Shown here: piece by piece, positions 42,504 through 50,894 of the stretch
Numbering within the stretch: position 1 is the first letter of the stretch
How the letters are laid out: every line of letters begins with the position of its first letter
DNA from: Sphingopyxis fribergensis
GTDB taxonomy: Bacteria; Pseudomonadota; Alphaproteobacteria; Sphingomonadales; Sphingomonadaceae
Direction of reading: 5' to 3'
Length of the DNA stretch: 64,000 nucleotides
NCBI RefSeq assembly: GCF_000803645.1
Contig: NZ_CP009122.1
Span: forward strand, 1,340,501 to 1,404,500
The notes under the pieces: generated by a model
What the model was told of the DNA's origin: nothing
Databases searched by the model: none
The model's input: the letters and a program-made list of their open reading frames with translations, nothing else
Position numbers and translations under genes: made by a program

Positions 42504-42615
42504 ATATCCTCCCCGTCGCGGAGCGATGGGGAGGTGGCAGCGCGAAGCGCTGATCGGGGCCAATGGTGCTACCGTCGCGGCCCCTCCACCATGGCTTCGC
42601 CACAGAGAGGATTAT
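42504..42615. repeat. Palindromic intergenic element, family A copy 2
   Basis: Matches the reverse complement of 16675-16813 in its core (GGGGAGGTGGCAGCGCGAAG and following) but is shorter, with imperfect termini ATATCCTCC and GGATTAT. It fills the whole gap between rarD and pyrC, touching both stop codons. Confidence 0.8.
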
Positions 42616-43637
42616 CAGACCAGCCGCCAGCCCAGCGTTTCGCCCGCGTGAAAGGGGACGACTTCGCCGATGCGGTCGGGCACGAGTGTCTCGCCGCGCT
42701 CGAGCGTGACCGTGCCGGTGTTGAGCGGCAGTCCGTAGAAGCGCGGGCCGTGTTCGCTGGCGAAGCCTTCGAAATGGGCGAGGGCGCCGTCTTCGTCGAA
42801 GGCCTCGATGTAGCTTTCGAGCGCATAGGGGGCGTTGAAGATCCCCGCGCAGCCGCAGGGCGCCTCTTTCGTATGCACCGCGTGCGGGGCGCTGTCGGTA
42901 CCGAGGAAGAATTTGGGCGAGCCCGAGGTCGCGGCCGCCCGCACCGCGAGCCGGTGCTGCTCGCGCTTCGCGACGGGCAGGCAATAGGCATGCGGGCGGA
43001 TGCCGCCGACGAGCATCGCGTTGCGATTGATGTGAAGATGCTGCGGCGTGATCGTCGCCGCGACATTGGCGGGGGCGTCGGCGACGAACCCAGCGGCTTC
43101 GGCGGTGGTGATATGTTCGAAGACGATCTTTAGCGTGGGGAGGGCGCGGACCAGCGGTTCGAGCGTACGGTCGATGAACACCGCCTCGCGGTCGAAGATG
43201 TCGACTTCATGGTCGGTGACCTCGCCGTGGATCAGCAGCGGCATGCCGATATCAGCCATGCGTTCGAGCACGGGCATGATCTTTGCGATGTCGGTGACGC
43301 CATGCGCGCTGCCGGTGGTCGCGTGCGCGGGATAGAGCTTGGCGGCGGTGAACACGCCCTCGGCATGGCCGCGGGCCATTTCATCCGGAGTGCTGTGATC
43401 GGTGAGATAGGCGACGATCAGCGGGGTGAAATCGATCCCGGCGGGCACCGCCGCGTTGATCCGGTCGCGATACGCGCGGCCTTCATCGGCGGTCGTCACC
43501 GGCGGCGACAGGTTCGGCATGACGATCGCGCGCGCGAACTGGCGCGCAGTATATTGCGCGACATGACCCAGCATGGCGCCGTCGCGCAGATGGACATGCC
43601 AGTCGTCGGGGCGGCGGATGGTCAGGCGGTCGGTCAT
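42615..43637 (-). CDS. pyrC: Dihydroorotase (homodimeric PyrC type)
   Basis: The 340-residue zinc enzyme of pyrimidine synthesis. Metal ligands are visible: [10 protein letters not shown] (His-x-His), the carbamylated Lys in [27 protein letters not shown], and [13 protein letters not shown] with the catalytic Asp. Length and sequence fit type II PyrC rather than the longer type I. ATG 43637 is the start; a longer frame reads through the ygfZ region and is rejected. Confidence 0.97.
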   Translation of the reverse strand: MTDRLTIRRPDDWHVHLRDGAMLGHVAQYTARQFARAIVMPNLSPPVTTADEGRAYRDRINAAVPAGIDFTPLIVAYLTDHSTPDEMARGHAEGVFTAAKLYPAHATTGSAHGVTDIAKIMPVLERMADIGMPLLIHGEVTDHEVDIFDREAVFIDRTLEPLVRALPTLKIVFEHITTAEAAGFVADAPANVAATITPQHLHINRNAMLVGGIRPHAYCLPVAKREQHRLAVRAAATSGSPKFFLGTDSAPHAVHTKEAPCGCAGIFNAPYALESYIEAFDEDGALAHFEGFASEHGPRFYGLPLNTGTVTLERGETLVPDRIGEVVPFHAGETLGWRLV

Positions 43638-43694
43638 GGGCGGACTCGTCAACTTGTGGGTTGGTTTTGGCTGCCGCGTCCCTAGATTATCGCC

Positions 43695-44420
43695 ATGATC
43701 AATACCACCCTCAACGACCGCGCCCTCATCCGTCTGTCGGGGGAGGATGTCCGCGGCTTCCTTCAGGGGCTGGTCACCAACGACACGTCGGGTAATCTGC
43801 CGGTGTGGGCCGCGCTGCTGACCGCGCAGGGCAAGGCGTTGTTCGATTTCCTGATCTGGGGCGACGAGGGCGATGTGCTCATTGATTGCGAGCGCGATGC
43901 CGCCGAGGCGCTCGCGAAGCGGCTGACGCTTTATCGTTTGCGCCGGGCGATCACGATCGCGATCGAGCCAGGTCTTGCGGTCCATTGGGCACCCGAAGGC
44001 GACCTCGGCGTCGTCGACCCGCGCCTGCCCGAACTTGGCCAGCGCTGGCTGGCGCCCGCCGACGAAGGCGAGGGCGCCGATGCCGTATGGCGCGCGCACC
44101 GGCTTGCGCTTGGCGTGACCGAGGGGCGTAGCGAGCTTGGCGACGGCACGACGCTTTGGCTCGAATGCAATGCCATCGAACTTAACGGCGTCAGCTTCAG
44201 CAAGGGCTGTTACGTCGGGCAGGAAAATACCGCGCGGATGAATTGGCGGCAAAAGGTCAACCGGCGGCTGGTCGTCGTGCCGCTCGCCGAGGCCGACGAA
44301 AAGCGGCAGGTGATCGCCTATCCCGACCTCGGCTGGTCGGTCGAGCATCGCCGCGTCGAGGCGATCGATGCCGCCGCGGCCCCGCCCTGGATGCGCGAGG
44401 GGCTCGCGGCCGGTTCATGA
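43695..44420 (+). CDS. ygfZ: Folate-binding protein YgfZ (Fe-S cluster assembly factor, CAF17-like)
   Basis: The 241-residue GcvT-related protein contains the signature [14 protein letters not shown] (K-G-C-Y-x-G-Q-E) near residue 174 and an N-terminal [20 protein letters not shown]. YgfZ uses folate to support maturation or repair of some Fe-S enzymes. It diverges from pyrC with 57 bases between starts and is followed by an overlapping secreted-protein gene. Confidence 0.95.
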   Translation: MINTTLNDRALIRLSGEDVRGFLQGLVTNDTSGNLPVWAALLTAQGKALFDFLIWGDEGDVLIDCERDAAEALAKRLTLYRLRRAITIAIEPGLAVHWAPEGDLGVVDPRLPELGQRWLAPADEGEGADAVWRAHRLALGVTEGRSELGDGTTLWLECNAIELNGVSFSKGCYVGQENTARMNWRQKVNRRLVVVPLAEADEKRQVIAYPDLGWSVEHRRVEAIDAAAAPPWMREGLAAGS

Positions 44421-45040
44421 CAGATGCAGCCTTTGCTGCTAGATTGCCGGACATGCGCGCTTTGCTGATTTCGTCGGCGTTCGTCGCCGCGTTCGCCTCG
44501 TCGGCTCCCGCAGTTGCGGCGCCGACGTCGTTGCTGCCGACCGAACCCGAGGCGGCGCAGCCTTCTTCCAGACTCGTGCCGCTCGCAGCGGATTCGGCAT
44601 GGATGCCGCGCTTTGCCGCAGCGGCGGACAAATTGGCGGAGGCGCTTCGTTCGCGCGACGAAGCGCAGTGGGCGCCCTTGCTTGGTGGGCAATGGCTGTC
44701 CGCCGCGGATCGCGCGCGCGTCAGGAATCTTCTTGGCGACCGGAACAGCCCGTTCCTGCCAGCGCTCCTGTCGGAAGACGTGACGCGTCGGGTAATCCTC
44801 GGCTGGAACGCGCCCGCGTCGCTCAGTGCCGAGGAACGCGCTGCGATCGAGGCAGGCCCAGAGGCCGAGGCGCTCGTCTGCTGGTCGGCAGGCAGCAATG
44901 ACACGGCGCGGTGGCCGGAAACCGCGGTCGAGGCCGACAATCGGGCGGGACGCTCCTATGCCTGCGCGCGGATCGCATACAGCATTCGCGGCGAAACGCC
45001 GAGCTGGCGCGCGTTCATCGAGCAGCGCGAGCCCGCTTAA
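44417..45040 (+). CDS. Predicted secreted protein of unknown function
   Basis: ATG 44417 overlaps the ygfZ stop (ATGA), suggesting coupling; it gives 207 residues with a basic-hydrophobic signal (LLISSAFVAAFASSAPAVAA) starting at residue 13. ATG 44453 would place the signal at the N-terminus and is a good alternative. The mature part is Ala/Arg-rich and helical, with WMPRFAAAADKLAEALRSRDEAQW and two cysteines (VCWSAG, YACARIAYS). I cannot name the family. Confidence 0.72.
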   Translation: MTDAAFAARLPDMRALLISSAFVAAFASSAPAVAAPTSLLPTEPEAAQPSSRLVPLAADSAWMPRFAAAADKLAEALRSRDEAQWAPLLGGQWLSAADRARVRNLLGDRNSPFLPALLSEDVTRRVILGWNAPASLSAEERAAIEAGPEAEALVCWSAGSNDTARWPETAVEADNRAGRSYACARIAYSIRGETPSWRAFIEQREPA

Positions 45041-45074
45041 CCAAACGCCAACCCTCTTCTGCGAAAAGCGCCTC

Positions 45075-45641
45075 ATGTTGGGGCGCTTTCTTGGGTTGGC
45101 TGCGGTGATCGCGGCGGTTTCGGTTGGTCTGGCGGGCATCGCCAGCCGGCCTTCGTCCGATGACGTCGTCGAAACGTCGAACGTCCTTTCGGGCAATCAC
45201 GACAATTGGACGACGCATAAGGTCCGCAAGGACCGGGCTTTGGCCGCGGCCCAGGCCAATGGCGGTTCGGGCCGGCCGAGCGAGGTGTTGCTCGCTCGCG
45301 CAAGCGATTCGCATTTCTATGCCGATACCGAGATCGACGGGCGGAACATTCGCATGCTCGTCGACAGCGGCGCGTCGATCGTCGCGCTGACCCGCAGCGA
45401 TGCCGAGGCGATCGGGATCAACGTCGACGATCTTCCGGTCGGCGGCAGCGCGAACACCGCGGGCGGCGTCGTGCCGATGCGGATGGTCACGCTCGACAGT
45501 GTCGAGGTCGAGGGGATCGAGGTGCGCGGCGTGCAGGCGGCGGTCATCGACGCCGATATGGGCGTATCTTTGCTTGGGCAGAGCTTCCTCTCGAAACTCG
45601 CGGCGGTGAATGTCGAAGGCGATACGATGACGCTGCGCTGA
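45075..45641 (+). CDS. Retropepsin-like aspartic protease (TIGR02281 type), membrane-anchored
   Basis: The 188-residue protein has one N-terminal membrane anchor (about 4-22) and a single-lobed aspartic protease domain. The catalytic motif is LVDSGASIVALT (D-S-G in place of D-T-G), and the second hallmark is SLLGQSFLSKL. Such clan AA proteins are believed to act as dimers in the periplasm; substrates are unknown. It is 34 bases after the secreted-protein gene and 45 before the MBL gene, so a ygfZ-initiated operon is plausible. Confidence 0.87.
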   Translation: MLGRFLGLAAVIAAVSVGLAGIASRPSSDDVVETSNVLSGNHDNWTTHKVRKDRALAAAQANGGSGRPSEVLLARASDSHFYADTEIDGRNIRMLVDSGASIVALTRSDAEAIGINVDDLPVGGSANTAGGVVPMRMVTLDSVEVEGIEVRGVQAAVIDADMGVSLLGQSFLSKLAAVNVEGDTMTLR

Positions 45642-45686
45642 GGCCCGGACTTGCCAATCGGCGCGCATTTCCCCACATCGAGCGCC

Positions 45687-46358
45687 ATGAATGCTCCCAA
45701 TCCTCCGCTCCGCGCCGCCATCGTGCCCGTCACTGCTTTCCAGCAAAATTGCACCCTTCTATGGTGCACCGAGACCAACAAGGCGGCTTTTGTCGATCCC
45801 GGCGGCGATCTCGACAAGCTGAAAGAAGCCGCGCGCCAGACCGGGGTCGAGGTCGAGAAGATCCTCGTCACCCACGGCCATATGGATCATTGCGGGCAGG
45901 CGGGGATGCTTGCGAAGGAACTCGGCGTGCCGATCGAAGGGCCGCACGAGGACGACCGTTTCTGGATCGAAGCCTTCGCCGAGGACGGCGCGCGGTTTGG
46001 GATGGTCGGCGAATCTTTCGAGCCCGATCGCTGGCTGGTCGACGGAGACACGGTGACCGTCGGCAACCTCACCATCGACGTCATTCATTGCCCGGGACAC
46101 ACGCCGGGGCATGTCGTTTTTCATCACGCGCCTTCAAAGCTGGCGATCGTCGGCGATGTCATTTTCCAGGGGTCGATCGGCCGCACCGACTTCCCGCGCG
46201 GCAATCACCAGCAATTGCTCGATTCGATCACGCAAAAGCTGTGGCCGCTCGGCGGCGATACGACCTTCCTGCCGGGGCACGGCGCGCACAGCAATTTTGC
46301 GCACGAACGGCGGACGAATCCGTTCGTAAGCGATATGGCGATGGGGACGGCGGGCTGA
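45687..46358 (+). CDS. MBL-fold metallohydrolase (glyoxalase II-like, YcbL type)
   Basis: The 223-residue enzyme has the zinc-binding motif THGHMDHCGQAGML, a further His in CPGHTPGHVVFHH, the bridging Asp in IVGDVIFQGSIGRTD, and a terminal FLPGHG. It lacks the C-terminal helical domain of true GloB and fits the short YcbL-like group, which hydrolyses thioesters or persulfide-like substrates. ATG 45687 is chosen over an upstream TTG since it begins at the usual MNAPNPPLR-AAIVPVTAFQQN opening. Confidence 0.9.
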   Translation: MNAPNPPLRAAIVPVTAFQQNCTLLWCTETNKAAFVDPGGDLDKLKEAARQTGVEVEKILVTHGHMDHCGQAGMLAKELGVPIEGPHEDDRFWIEAFAEDGARFGMVGESFEPDRWLVDGDTVTVGNLTIDVIHCPGHTPGHVVFHHAPSKLAIVGDVIFQGSIGRTDFPRGNHQQLLDSITQKLWPLGGDTTFLPGHGAHSNFAHERRTNPFVSDMAMGTAG

Positions 46359-46363
46359 GTTCA

Positions 46364-46444
46364 CTGTCATTGCGAGCGGAGCGAAGCAATCCAGAGCGGC
46401 TTGTCACATTCTGGATTGCTTCGCTCCGCTCGCAATGACGACAG
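46364..46444. repeat. 81-bp palindromic repeat (family E)
   Basis: Ends CTGTCATTGCGAGCGGAGCG / complement, arms of about 30 bp with GAAGCAATCCAG/CTGGATTGCTTC. It fills the gap between convergent MBL and MAPEG genes. Confidence 0.9.
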
Positions 46445-46454
46445 AGTTAGGCGT

Positions 46455-46895
46455 TTACCGCGGTGCCGAAACCACCGTTTCCTCGATTTCGGTCGTCGTG
46501 ATGCCGGTTGGCGTGAGATAGACGATCGCGAGCGCACCGAGCGCGAGGCCGAGTTGCGTGAGCATGGTGATGATCGTGCCGACCATCCGGCCCCACATCA
46601 TCCCGTCCATGCCGAGCGCGTGGAGGATGCGGCCGACAAGGTAGAGCGCGCCGACGCCCCATAGCCAGAGCGACGAGCCAAGGCCCAGTTCGACCAATGC
46701 GAGCAGGATCAGCACGAAGGCCGTGTTTTCGACGAAATTGCTGTGCGCGCGCATGCGCCGCGTCAAAGCCTCGTTGCCGCCGTCGCCGATGGAAACCTTT
46801 TCCTTCGTCCGGACGCGCCCCACGCGCACCGAAAGCCACAGGTTGAGCAGCGCCGCTCCGGCCGCAATCGTCAGGCTGATCGGCAAGATAATCAT
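46455..46895 (-). CDS. MAPEG-family membrane protein
   Basis: The 146-residue protein has four membrane helices and the MAPEG signature RRMRAHSNFVENTAFVLIL (about 46-64), followed by LYLVGRILHALGM. Eukaryotic relatives are microsomal glutathione transferases and leukotriene synthases; bacterial members are mostly uncharacterised, possibly glutathione-dependent detoxification enzymes. Monocistronic. Confidence 0.9.
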   Translation of the reverse strand: MIILPISLTIAAGAALLNLWLSVRVGRVRTKEKVSIGDGGNEALTRRMRAHSNFVENTAFVLILLALVELGLGSSLWLWGVGALYLVGRILHALGMDGMMWGRMVGTIITMLTQLGLALGALAIVYLTPTGITTTEIEETVVSAPR

Positions 46896-47209
46896 CTGGT
46901 TTCCCCCTTATGGACCGGCGCGTGTCGCTTGCCGGCAGCGGGCAGGGTGTGGCATCCCCGGACCGGGGCGGCAAGCCTGTGCGAACATGGACGCAATGGG
47001 CTTGCCTTTGCGGGCAAAAACGCTATAGCCCCGCCCGATCCGGCACCCGACACCATCTGGCGTTGAGGCACCCTCCGGCGGAAGATTTTCTTGTCATAAC
47101 CGGGCAGGAACAAGCCTTCGCACGGCGGGCGGGCCAGTCATTTCCGGCGACGGGGTGACAAATCCGGGTAGCCGATTCGTGACACACTATTTAGAATGCA
47201 GGAAATATC
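46896..47209. other. Intergenic region upstream of rpmF, no gene seen
   Basis: No credible frame, tRNA or repeat. It holds the candidate rpmF promoter at 47002-47029 and otherwise unremarkable GC-rich DNA. Confidence 0.6.
47002..47029 (+). promoter_or_regulatory. Candidate promoter of the rpmF-plsX-fabH transcript
   Basis: TTGCCT (47002-47007) and TATAGC (47024-47029), 16-base spacer, about 175 bases of leader before rpmF. Confidence 0.4.
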
Positions 47210-47389
47210 ATGGCCGTTCCCAAGCGAAAAACCTCGCCCTCGAAGCGCGGCATGCGTCGCAGCCACGACAGCCTGAAGGTCGAAGCCTTTCAGGAATGCC
47301 CGAACTGCGGCGAGTTGAAGCGCCCGCACAACCTCTGCAACGCCTGTGGCCACTACAATGGCCGCGAAGTGGTGTCGGTCGGCGCTTAA
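47210..47389 (+). CDS. rpmF: 50S ribosomal protein L32
   Basis: The 59-residue protein ([20 protein letters not shown]...) is L32 in its zinc-binding (C+) form: [18 protein letters not shown] keeps all four cysteines. AGGA precedes ATG 47210. It begins the rpmF-plsX-fabH-ihfA-merR gene string. Confidence 0.98.
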   Translation: MAVPKRKTSPSKRGMRRSHDSLKVEAFQECPNCGELKRPHNLCNACGHYNGREVVSVGA

Positions 47390-47412
47390 TCGTTAAGCCG
47401 GAGGGCAGCTGA

Positions 47413-48447
47413 ATGGCACTGACACCGCGAATCGCAATCGATGCGATGGGCGGTGACGTCGGCGTGCGCATGATGCTCGCCGGCGCCGCGATGGCGCGCC
47501 ACAAGCACGACGGCCTCCGCTTCATCCTCGTCGGCGACGAGGTGCAGATCAAGGCGGCGCTCGAAAATCACCCCAATCTGCGCGCGGCGTCGGATATCAT
47601 CCACACCGATGGCGTGGTGAGGGGCGAGGACAAGCCGAGCCAGGCGATCCGCAAGGCGAAGAGCACCTCGATGGGGCTGGCGATCGACGCGGTGAAGCGC
47701 GGCGATGCCGGCGGCGCCGTGTCTGCGGGCAATACCGGCGCGCTGATGGCGATGTCGAAGCTGGCGCTGCGTACGATGCCGGGGATCGATCGGCCGGCGC
47801 TTGCGGCGTTGCTGCCGACGCTGGGCGACAATGACGTCGTGATGCTCGACCTTGGCGCCAACACCGATTGCGACGCCAACAACCTGATCCAGTTCGCGGT
47901 CATGGGCGCCGCCTATGCGCGCACCGCAATGGGGCTCGAAAAGCCGCGTGTCGCGCTGCTCAACATCGGCACCGAGGAATTGAAGGGCACCGACGAGATT
48001 CGCGATGCCGCCGCGCGGCTGCGCGAGGCGCATGGGCTGCCGATGGAATTTACCGGTTTCATCGAAGGCGACAAATTGTCGCGCGGGGACGTCGATGTGA
48101 TCGTCCACGACGGCTTTTCGGGCAACATCGCGCTCAAGACTATCGAAGGCACGGCGCGGTTCGTCACCGACCTGCTCCGCCGCGCCTTCACCAGTTCGAC
48201 GCGCTCGAAGATCGGTTTCCTGATCTCGCGCCCCGCGACCGAATTGCTCAAGCATCACCTCGATCCCAACAATCACAATGGCGCTGTTTTCCTGGGCCTG
48301 AACGGCGTGGTGCTCAAAAGCCATGGCAGCGCGGATGCAAAGGGGGTCGCCAACTGCGTACACCTTTGCGCCGAGCTGATCGAGAAGGACATTACGCGTC
48401 AAGTGACCGAAGATCTCGCGAACTTCCGTAGCGGCGCCGCGGCATGA
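47413..48447 (+). CDS. plsX: Phosphate acyltransferase PlsX
   Basis: The 344-residue peripheral-membrane enzyme makes acyl-phosphate from acyl-ACP for phospholipid synthesis. Features: [11 protein letters not shown] at the start, [28 protein letters not shown] split around residues 105-130, the phrase [10 protein letters not shown] and [16 protein letters not shown]. Its stop overlaps the fabH start by four bases. Confidence 0.98.
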   Translation: MALTPRIAIDAMGGDVGVRMMLAGAAMARHKHDGLRFILVGDEVQIKAALENHPNLRAASDIIHTDGVVRGEDKPSQAIRKAKSTSMGLAIDAVKRGDAGGAVSAGNTGALMAMSKLALRTMPGIDRPALAALLPTLGDNDVVMLDLGANTDCDANNLIQFAVMGAAYARTAMGLEKPRVALLNIGTEELKGTDEIRDAAARLREAHGLPMEFTGFIEGDKLSRGDVDVIVHDGFSGNIALKTIEGTARFVTDLLRRAFTSSTRSKIGFLISRPATELLKHHLDPNNHNGAVFLGLNGVVLKSHGSADAKGVANCVHLCAELIEKDITRQVTEDLANFRSGAAA

Positions 48448-49409
48448 CGCTGCGCGCCATTTTGGCCGGCACCGGTTCGGCTTTGCCGCGCACGCGGGTA
48501 TCCAACGCTGAACTCGCGAAGCGCGTCGACACTAGCGACGAATGGATCGTCGAGCGCACCGGTATCCGCTTTCGTCATATCGCCGAGGCCGATGAGACGA
48601 CCGCGACGCTTGGCGCCGATGCCGCGAAGCAGGCGCTGGCCGCCGCCGGGCTCGAGCCCTCCGACATCGGCCTGATCATCGTCGCGACCGCGACTCCAGA
48701 TAACACCTTCCCGGCCAGCGCGACCAAGGTGCAGGCGCTGCTCGGCGTGCCCGATTGCATCGCGTTCGACGTCGCGGCGGTCTGTTCGGGCTTTCTTTAT
48801 GCGGTGTCGGTCGCCGACTCGATGCTGCGCACGGGCGCCGCAAAACATGCGCTGGTGATCGGATCGGAGACCTTCAGCCGCATCCTCGACTGGGAAGACC
48901 GCACGACCTGCGTCCTCTTTGGCGACGGTGCGGGCGCCGTCGTCCTGTCGGCCAAGGATGTCGACGACGACCAGGGCATTCTCGCGACCCGGCTTCATGC
49001 CGAGGGAAAATACGCAGGCATGCTCTATGTCGACGGCGGTCCGTCGACCACCGGCACGGTCGGTCATGTCCGCATGCAGGGCCGCGAAGTGTTTCGCCAT
49101 GCCGTTACCAACCTCGCCTCGGTGCTGGGCGAAGTGATGGCCGATATTGGCCTCTCAGCCGAACAGATCGACTGGGTCGTTCCGCATCAGGCGAACAAAA
49201 GGATCATCGACGCAACCGCCAAAAAGCTGGGTTTGCCGGCCGAACGCGTCGTGCTGACCGTCGACCAGCACGCCAATACGTCGGCGGCTTCGGTGCCGCT
49301 CGCGCTCGACCTGGCGGTGCGCGACGGACGGATCAAGCGCGGCGATCTGGTGGTGCTCGAGGCGATGGGCGGCGGCTTCACCTGGGGCGCCGCAGTCCTG
49401 CGCATCTGA
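48444..49409 (+). CDS. fabH: Beta-ketoacyl-ACP synthase III
   Basis: The 321-residue initiating condensing enzyme of fatty acid synthesis. The catalytic triad is visible: Cys in [13 protein letters not shown] (about residue 112), His in [10 protein letters not shown] (about 248) and Asn in [13 protein letters not shown] (about 278). It begins by a 4-base ATGA overlap with plsX. Confidence 0.98.
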   Translation: MTLRAILAGTGSALPRTRVSNAELAKRVDTSDEWIVERTGIRFRHIAEADETTATLGADAAKQALAAAGLEPSDIGLIIVATATPDNTFPASATKVQALLGVPDCIAFDVAAVCSGFLYAVSVADSMLRTGAAKHALVIGSETFSRILDWEDRTTCVLFGDGAGAVVLSAKDVDDDQGILATRLHAEGKYAGMLYVDGGPSTTGTVGHVRMQGREVFRHAVTNLASVLGEVMADIGLSAEQIDWVVPHQANKRIIDATAKKLGLPAERVVLTVDQHANTSAASVPLALDLAVRDGRIKRGDLVVLEAMGGGFTWGAAVLRI

Positions 49410-49453
49410 CGCTTCGCCCCGTCGCGTCAACTTCTCGCTCCATCCGTTTCAGT

Positions 49454-49482
49454 TTGGCGGATTAATTCGCATTTGTTACATA
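49454..49482 (+). promoter_or_regulatory. Candidate ihfA promoter
   Basis: TTGGCG (49454-49459) and TACATA (49477-49482), 17-base spacer. The -10 lies in a small inverted repeat GTTAC-ATATG-GTAAC (49475-49489), possibly an operator. Moderately AT-rich within GC-rich DNA. Confidence 0.35.
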
Positions 49483-49562
49483 TGGTAACGGGACTCGTGA
49501 CGGTGGGGGCTGTCCGGGGAGCAATCGACCATATTTGCTTCAGTGAGGGGGAAGGGATCAAC

Positions 49563-49856
49563 ATGACAGCAGGGACGCTCACACGAGCCGACATTGCGAC
49601 GCGGATCAACCAGCAGATCGGCTTGTCACGCAATGAATCGGCATCGATTGTCGAATCGATTCTCGATCATATGTCCGACGCGCTTGCGGTCGGCCAGAAT
49701 GTCAAAATCTCGGGTTTCGGCACATTTGTCCTGCGCGACAAGGCGCAGCGGATCGGCCGCAACCCCAAGACCGGTATTGAAGTGCCGATCCTGCCGCGGC
49801 GCGTCATGACCTTTCGCGCCAGCCAGACGATGCGAGCCCGCGTTGCCGGCAAATAA
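49563..49856 (+). CDS. ihfA: Integration host factor subunit alpha
   Basis: The 97-residue DNA-bending protein has the HU/IHF fold with [25 protein letters not shown], including the proline-bearing arm ([16 protein letters not shown]) typical of IHF alpha. It heterodimerises with IhfB (not in the window). ATG 49563 with AAGGGA upstream is chosen over a longer frame that lacks IHF similarity in its first 30 codons. A separate promoter is possible, 153 bases past fabH. Confidence 0.95.
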   Translation: MTAGTLTRADIATRINQQIGLSRNESASIVESILDHMSDALAVGQNVKISGFGTFVLRDKAQRIGRNPKTGIEVPILPRRVMTFRASQTMRARVAGK

Positions 49857-49871
49857 ACCGGGCCTTACCTA

Positions 49872-50270
49872 ATGTCGGGTTCTGACCTGACCGACGATGG
49901 CGGCAAGGCGTCCGGCGCCATGCTCGCCATCGGCGAACTCGCGGTGCGTATCGGTGTCCCCACGCATGTGCTGCGCTATTGGGAAACGCGTTTCCCGCAG
50001 CTGAAACCGCTCCAGCGTTCGGGGCGCCGCCGCTATTACCGCGCCGAGGACGTCGCGCTTGCCGAGCGCATCCACCATCTGCTGCATGTGCAGGGCTTCA
50101 CAGTCGAGGGGGCGCGCAAGGCGCTGTCCGAGCCGGGGGCGGCGCCCACGGCGCGCGCGCCGTTGATGCGTGAGATGCTCGATAGCGCCGCGCCGTCGCA
50201 GGGTAAGACGGGGATCCCGGTCGAGGCGCTGGTCGCACTCCGCCAGCGGCTCGCCGCCGCGCTCGGCTAA
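49872..50270 (+). CDS. MerR-family transcriptional regulator
   Basis: The 132-residue protein has an N-terminal MerR winged helix (AIGELAVRIGVPTHVLRYWETRFPQLKPLQRSG across residues 18-52, with RRYYRAEDVALAERI) and a short helical C-terminal part without metal-binding Cys. It follows ihfA by 15 bases, a conserved alphaproteobacterial pairing. The regulated genes are unknown; the usual annotation is simply MerR regulator. Confidence 0.92.
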   Translation: MSGSDLTDDGGKASGAMLAIGELAVRIGVPTHVLRYWETRFPQLKPLQRSGRRRYYRAEDVALAERIHHLLHVQGFTVEGARKALSEPGAAPTARAPLMREMLDSAAPSQGKTGIPVEALVALRQRLAAALG

Positions 50271-50286
50271 GGCAGGATTTAAGGCT

Positions 50287-50838
50287 TCAGTCGTTGTCCA
50301 TCGCCGGCGCGAGCGCCGGGTCGAGGTCGCGCGGGCGGATGAAGCCCTTGAAACGCGCGCTGTTCGTGTCGAGATCGTGCCAGTCCGCGATGTCGAGTTC
50401 GAGCCGCGCCAGCGCTGAGGTCGGCAGCTTTTCCTCGACTTTCGCGCGGAGTTCATCGTCCGCCGATTCGGGAACGAGCATCAGGATCAGATCCTCGAGC
50501 CCCGGATTATGGCCGGAAATCAGCAGATGCTCGGCATTCTTGCCGGTGTCGCGGATCACGTCGATCAGCGTCGCCGCGGAGGCGAGATAGATGCGCCGGT
50601 CCCAGTGCGGCTCAAGTCCGTCGAGATCGGCCGCGGGCTGGAAGATATCGAGCGTTTCGGTCACGCGCACTGCGGGCGAAGCGATAATGCGGTCGACGGG
50701 CAGTTTCTGGCGCTTCAGCCATTGCCCGATCAGTTCGGCACCGCGCGCGCCGCGCTTGTTGATCGGCCGGTCGAAGTCGCGCTCGACCTGGACATCCCAA
50801 CCCGATTTGGCGTGGCGCAGGATCGTCAAAGTCTTCAA
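50287..50838 (-). CDS. SixA-type histidine phosphatase
   Basis: The 183-residue protein begins MKTLTILRHAKSGWD with the R-H-A-K catalytic start of the branch-1 histidine phosphatase superfamily and has LLISGHNPGLEDLIL with the second catalytic His. It could dephosphorylate histidine-phosphotransfer proteins like SixA, or a small phosphoester. It converges with merR, 16 bases apart, and lies 56 bases downstream of the helicase gene on the same strand. Confidence 0.88.
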   Translation of the reverse strand: MKTLTILRHAKSGWDVQVERDFDRPINKRGARGAELIGQWLKRQKLPVDRIIASPAVRVTETLDIFQPAADLDGLEPHWDRRIYLASAATLIDVIRDTGKNAEHLLISGHNPGLEDLILMLVPESADDELRAKVEEKLPTSALARLELDIADWHDLDTNSARFKGFIRPRDLDPALAPAMDND

Positions 50839-50894
50839 AATCTCTCCCCGCGCCGCTGCGCTATCCCTCGGTTCGCCCGCCTTGTGCCGGAAAC

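Noticed and set aside
42615..44348. Long reverse frame extending pyrC upstream through ygfZ to 577 codons
   Set aside because: The extra N-terminal 237 codons are antisense to ygfZ and lack dihydroorotase similarity; ATG 43637 is the normal start.
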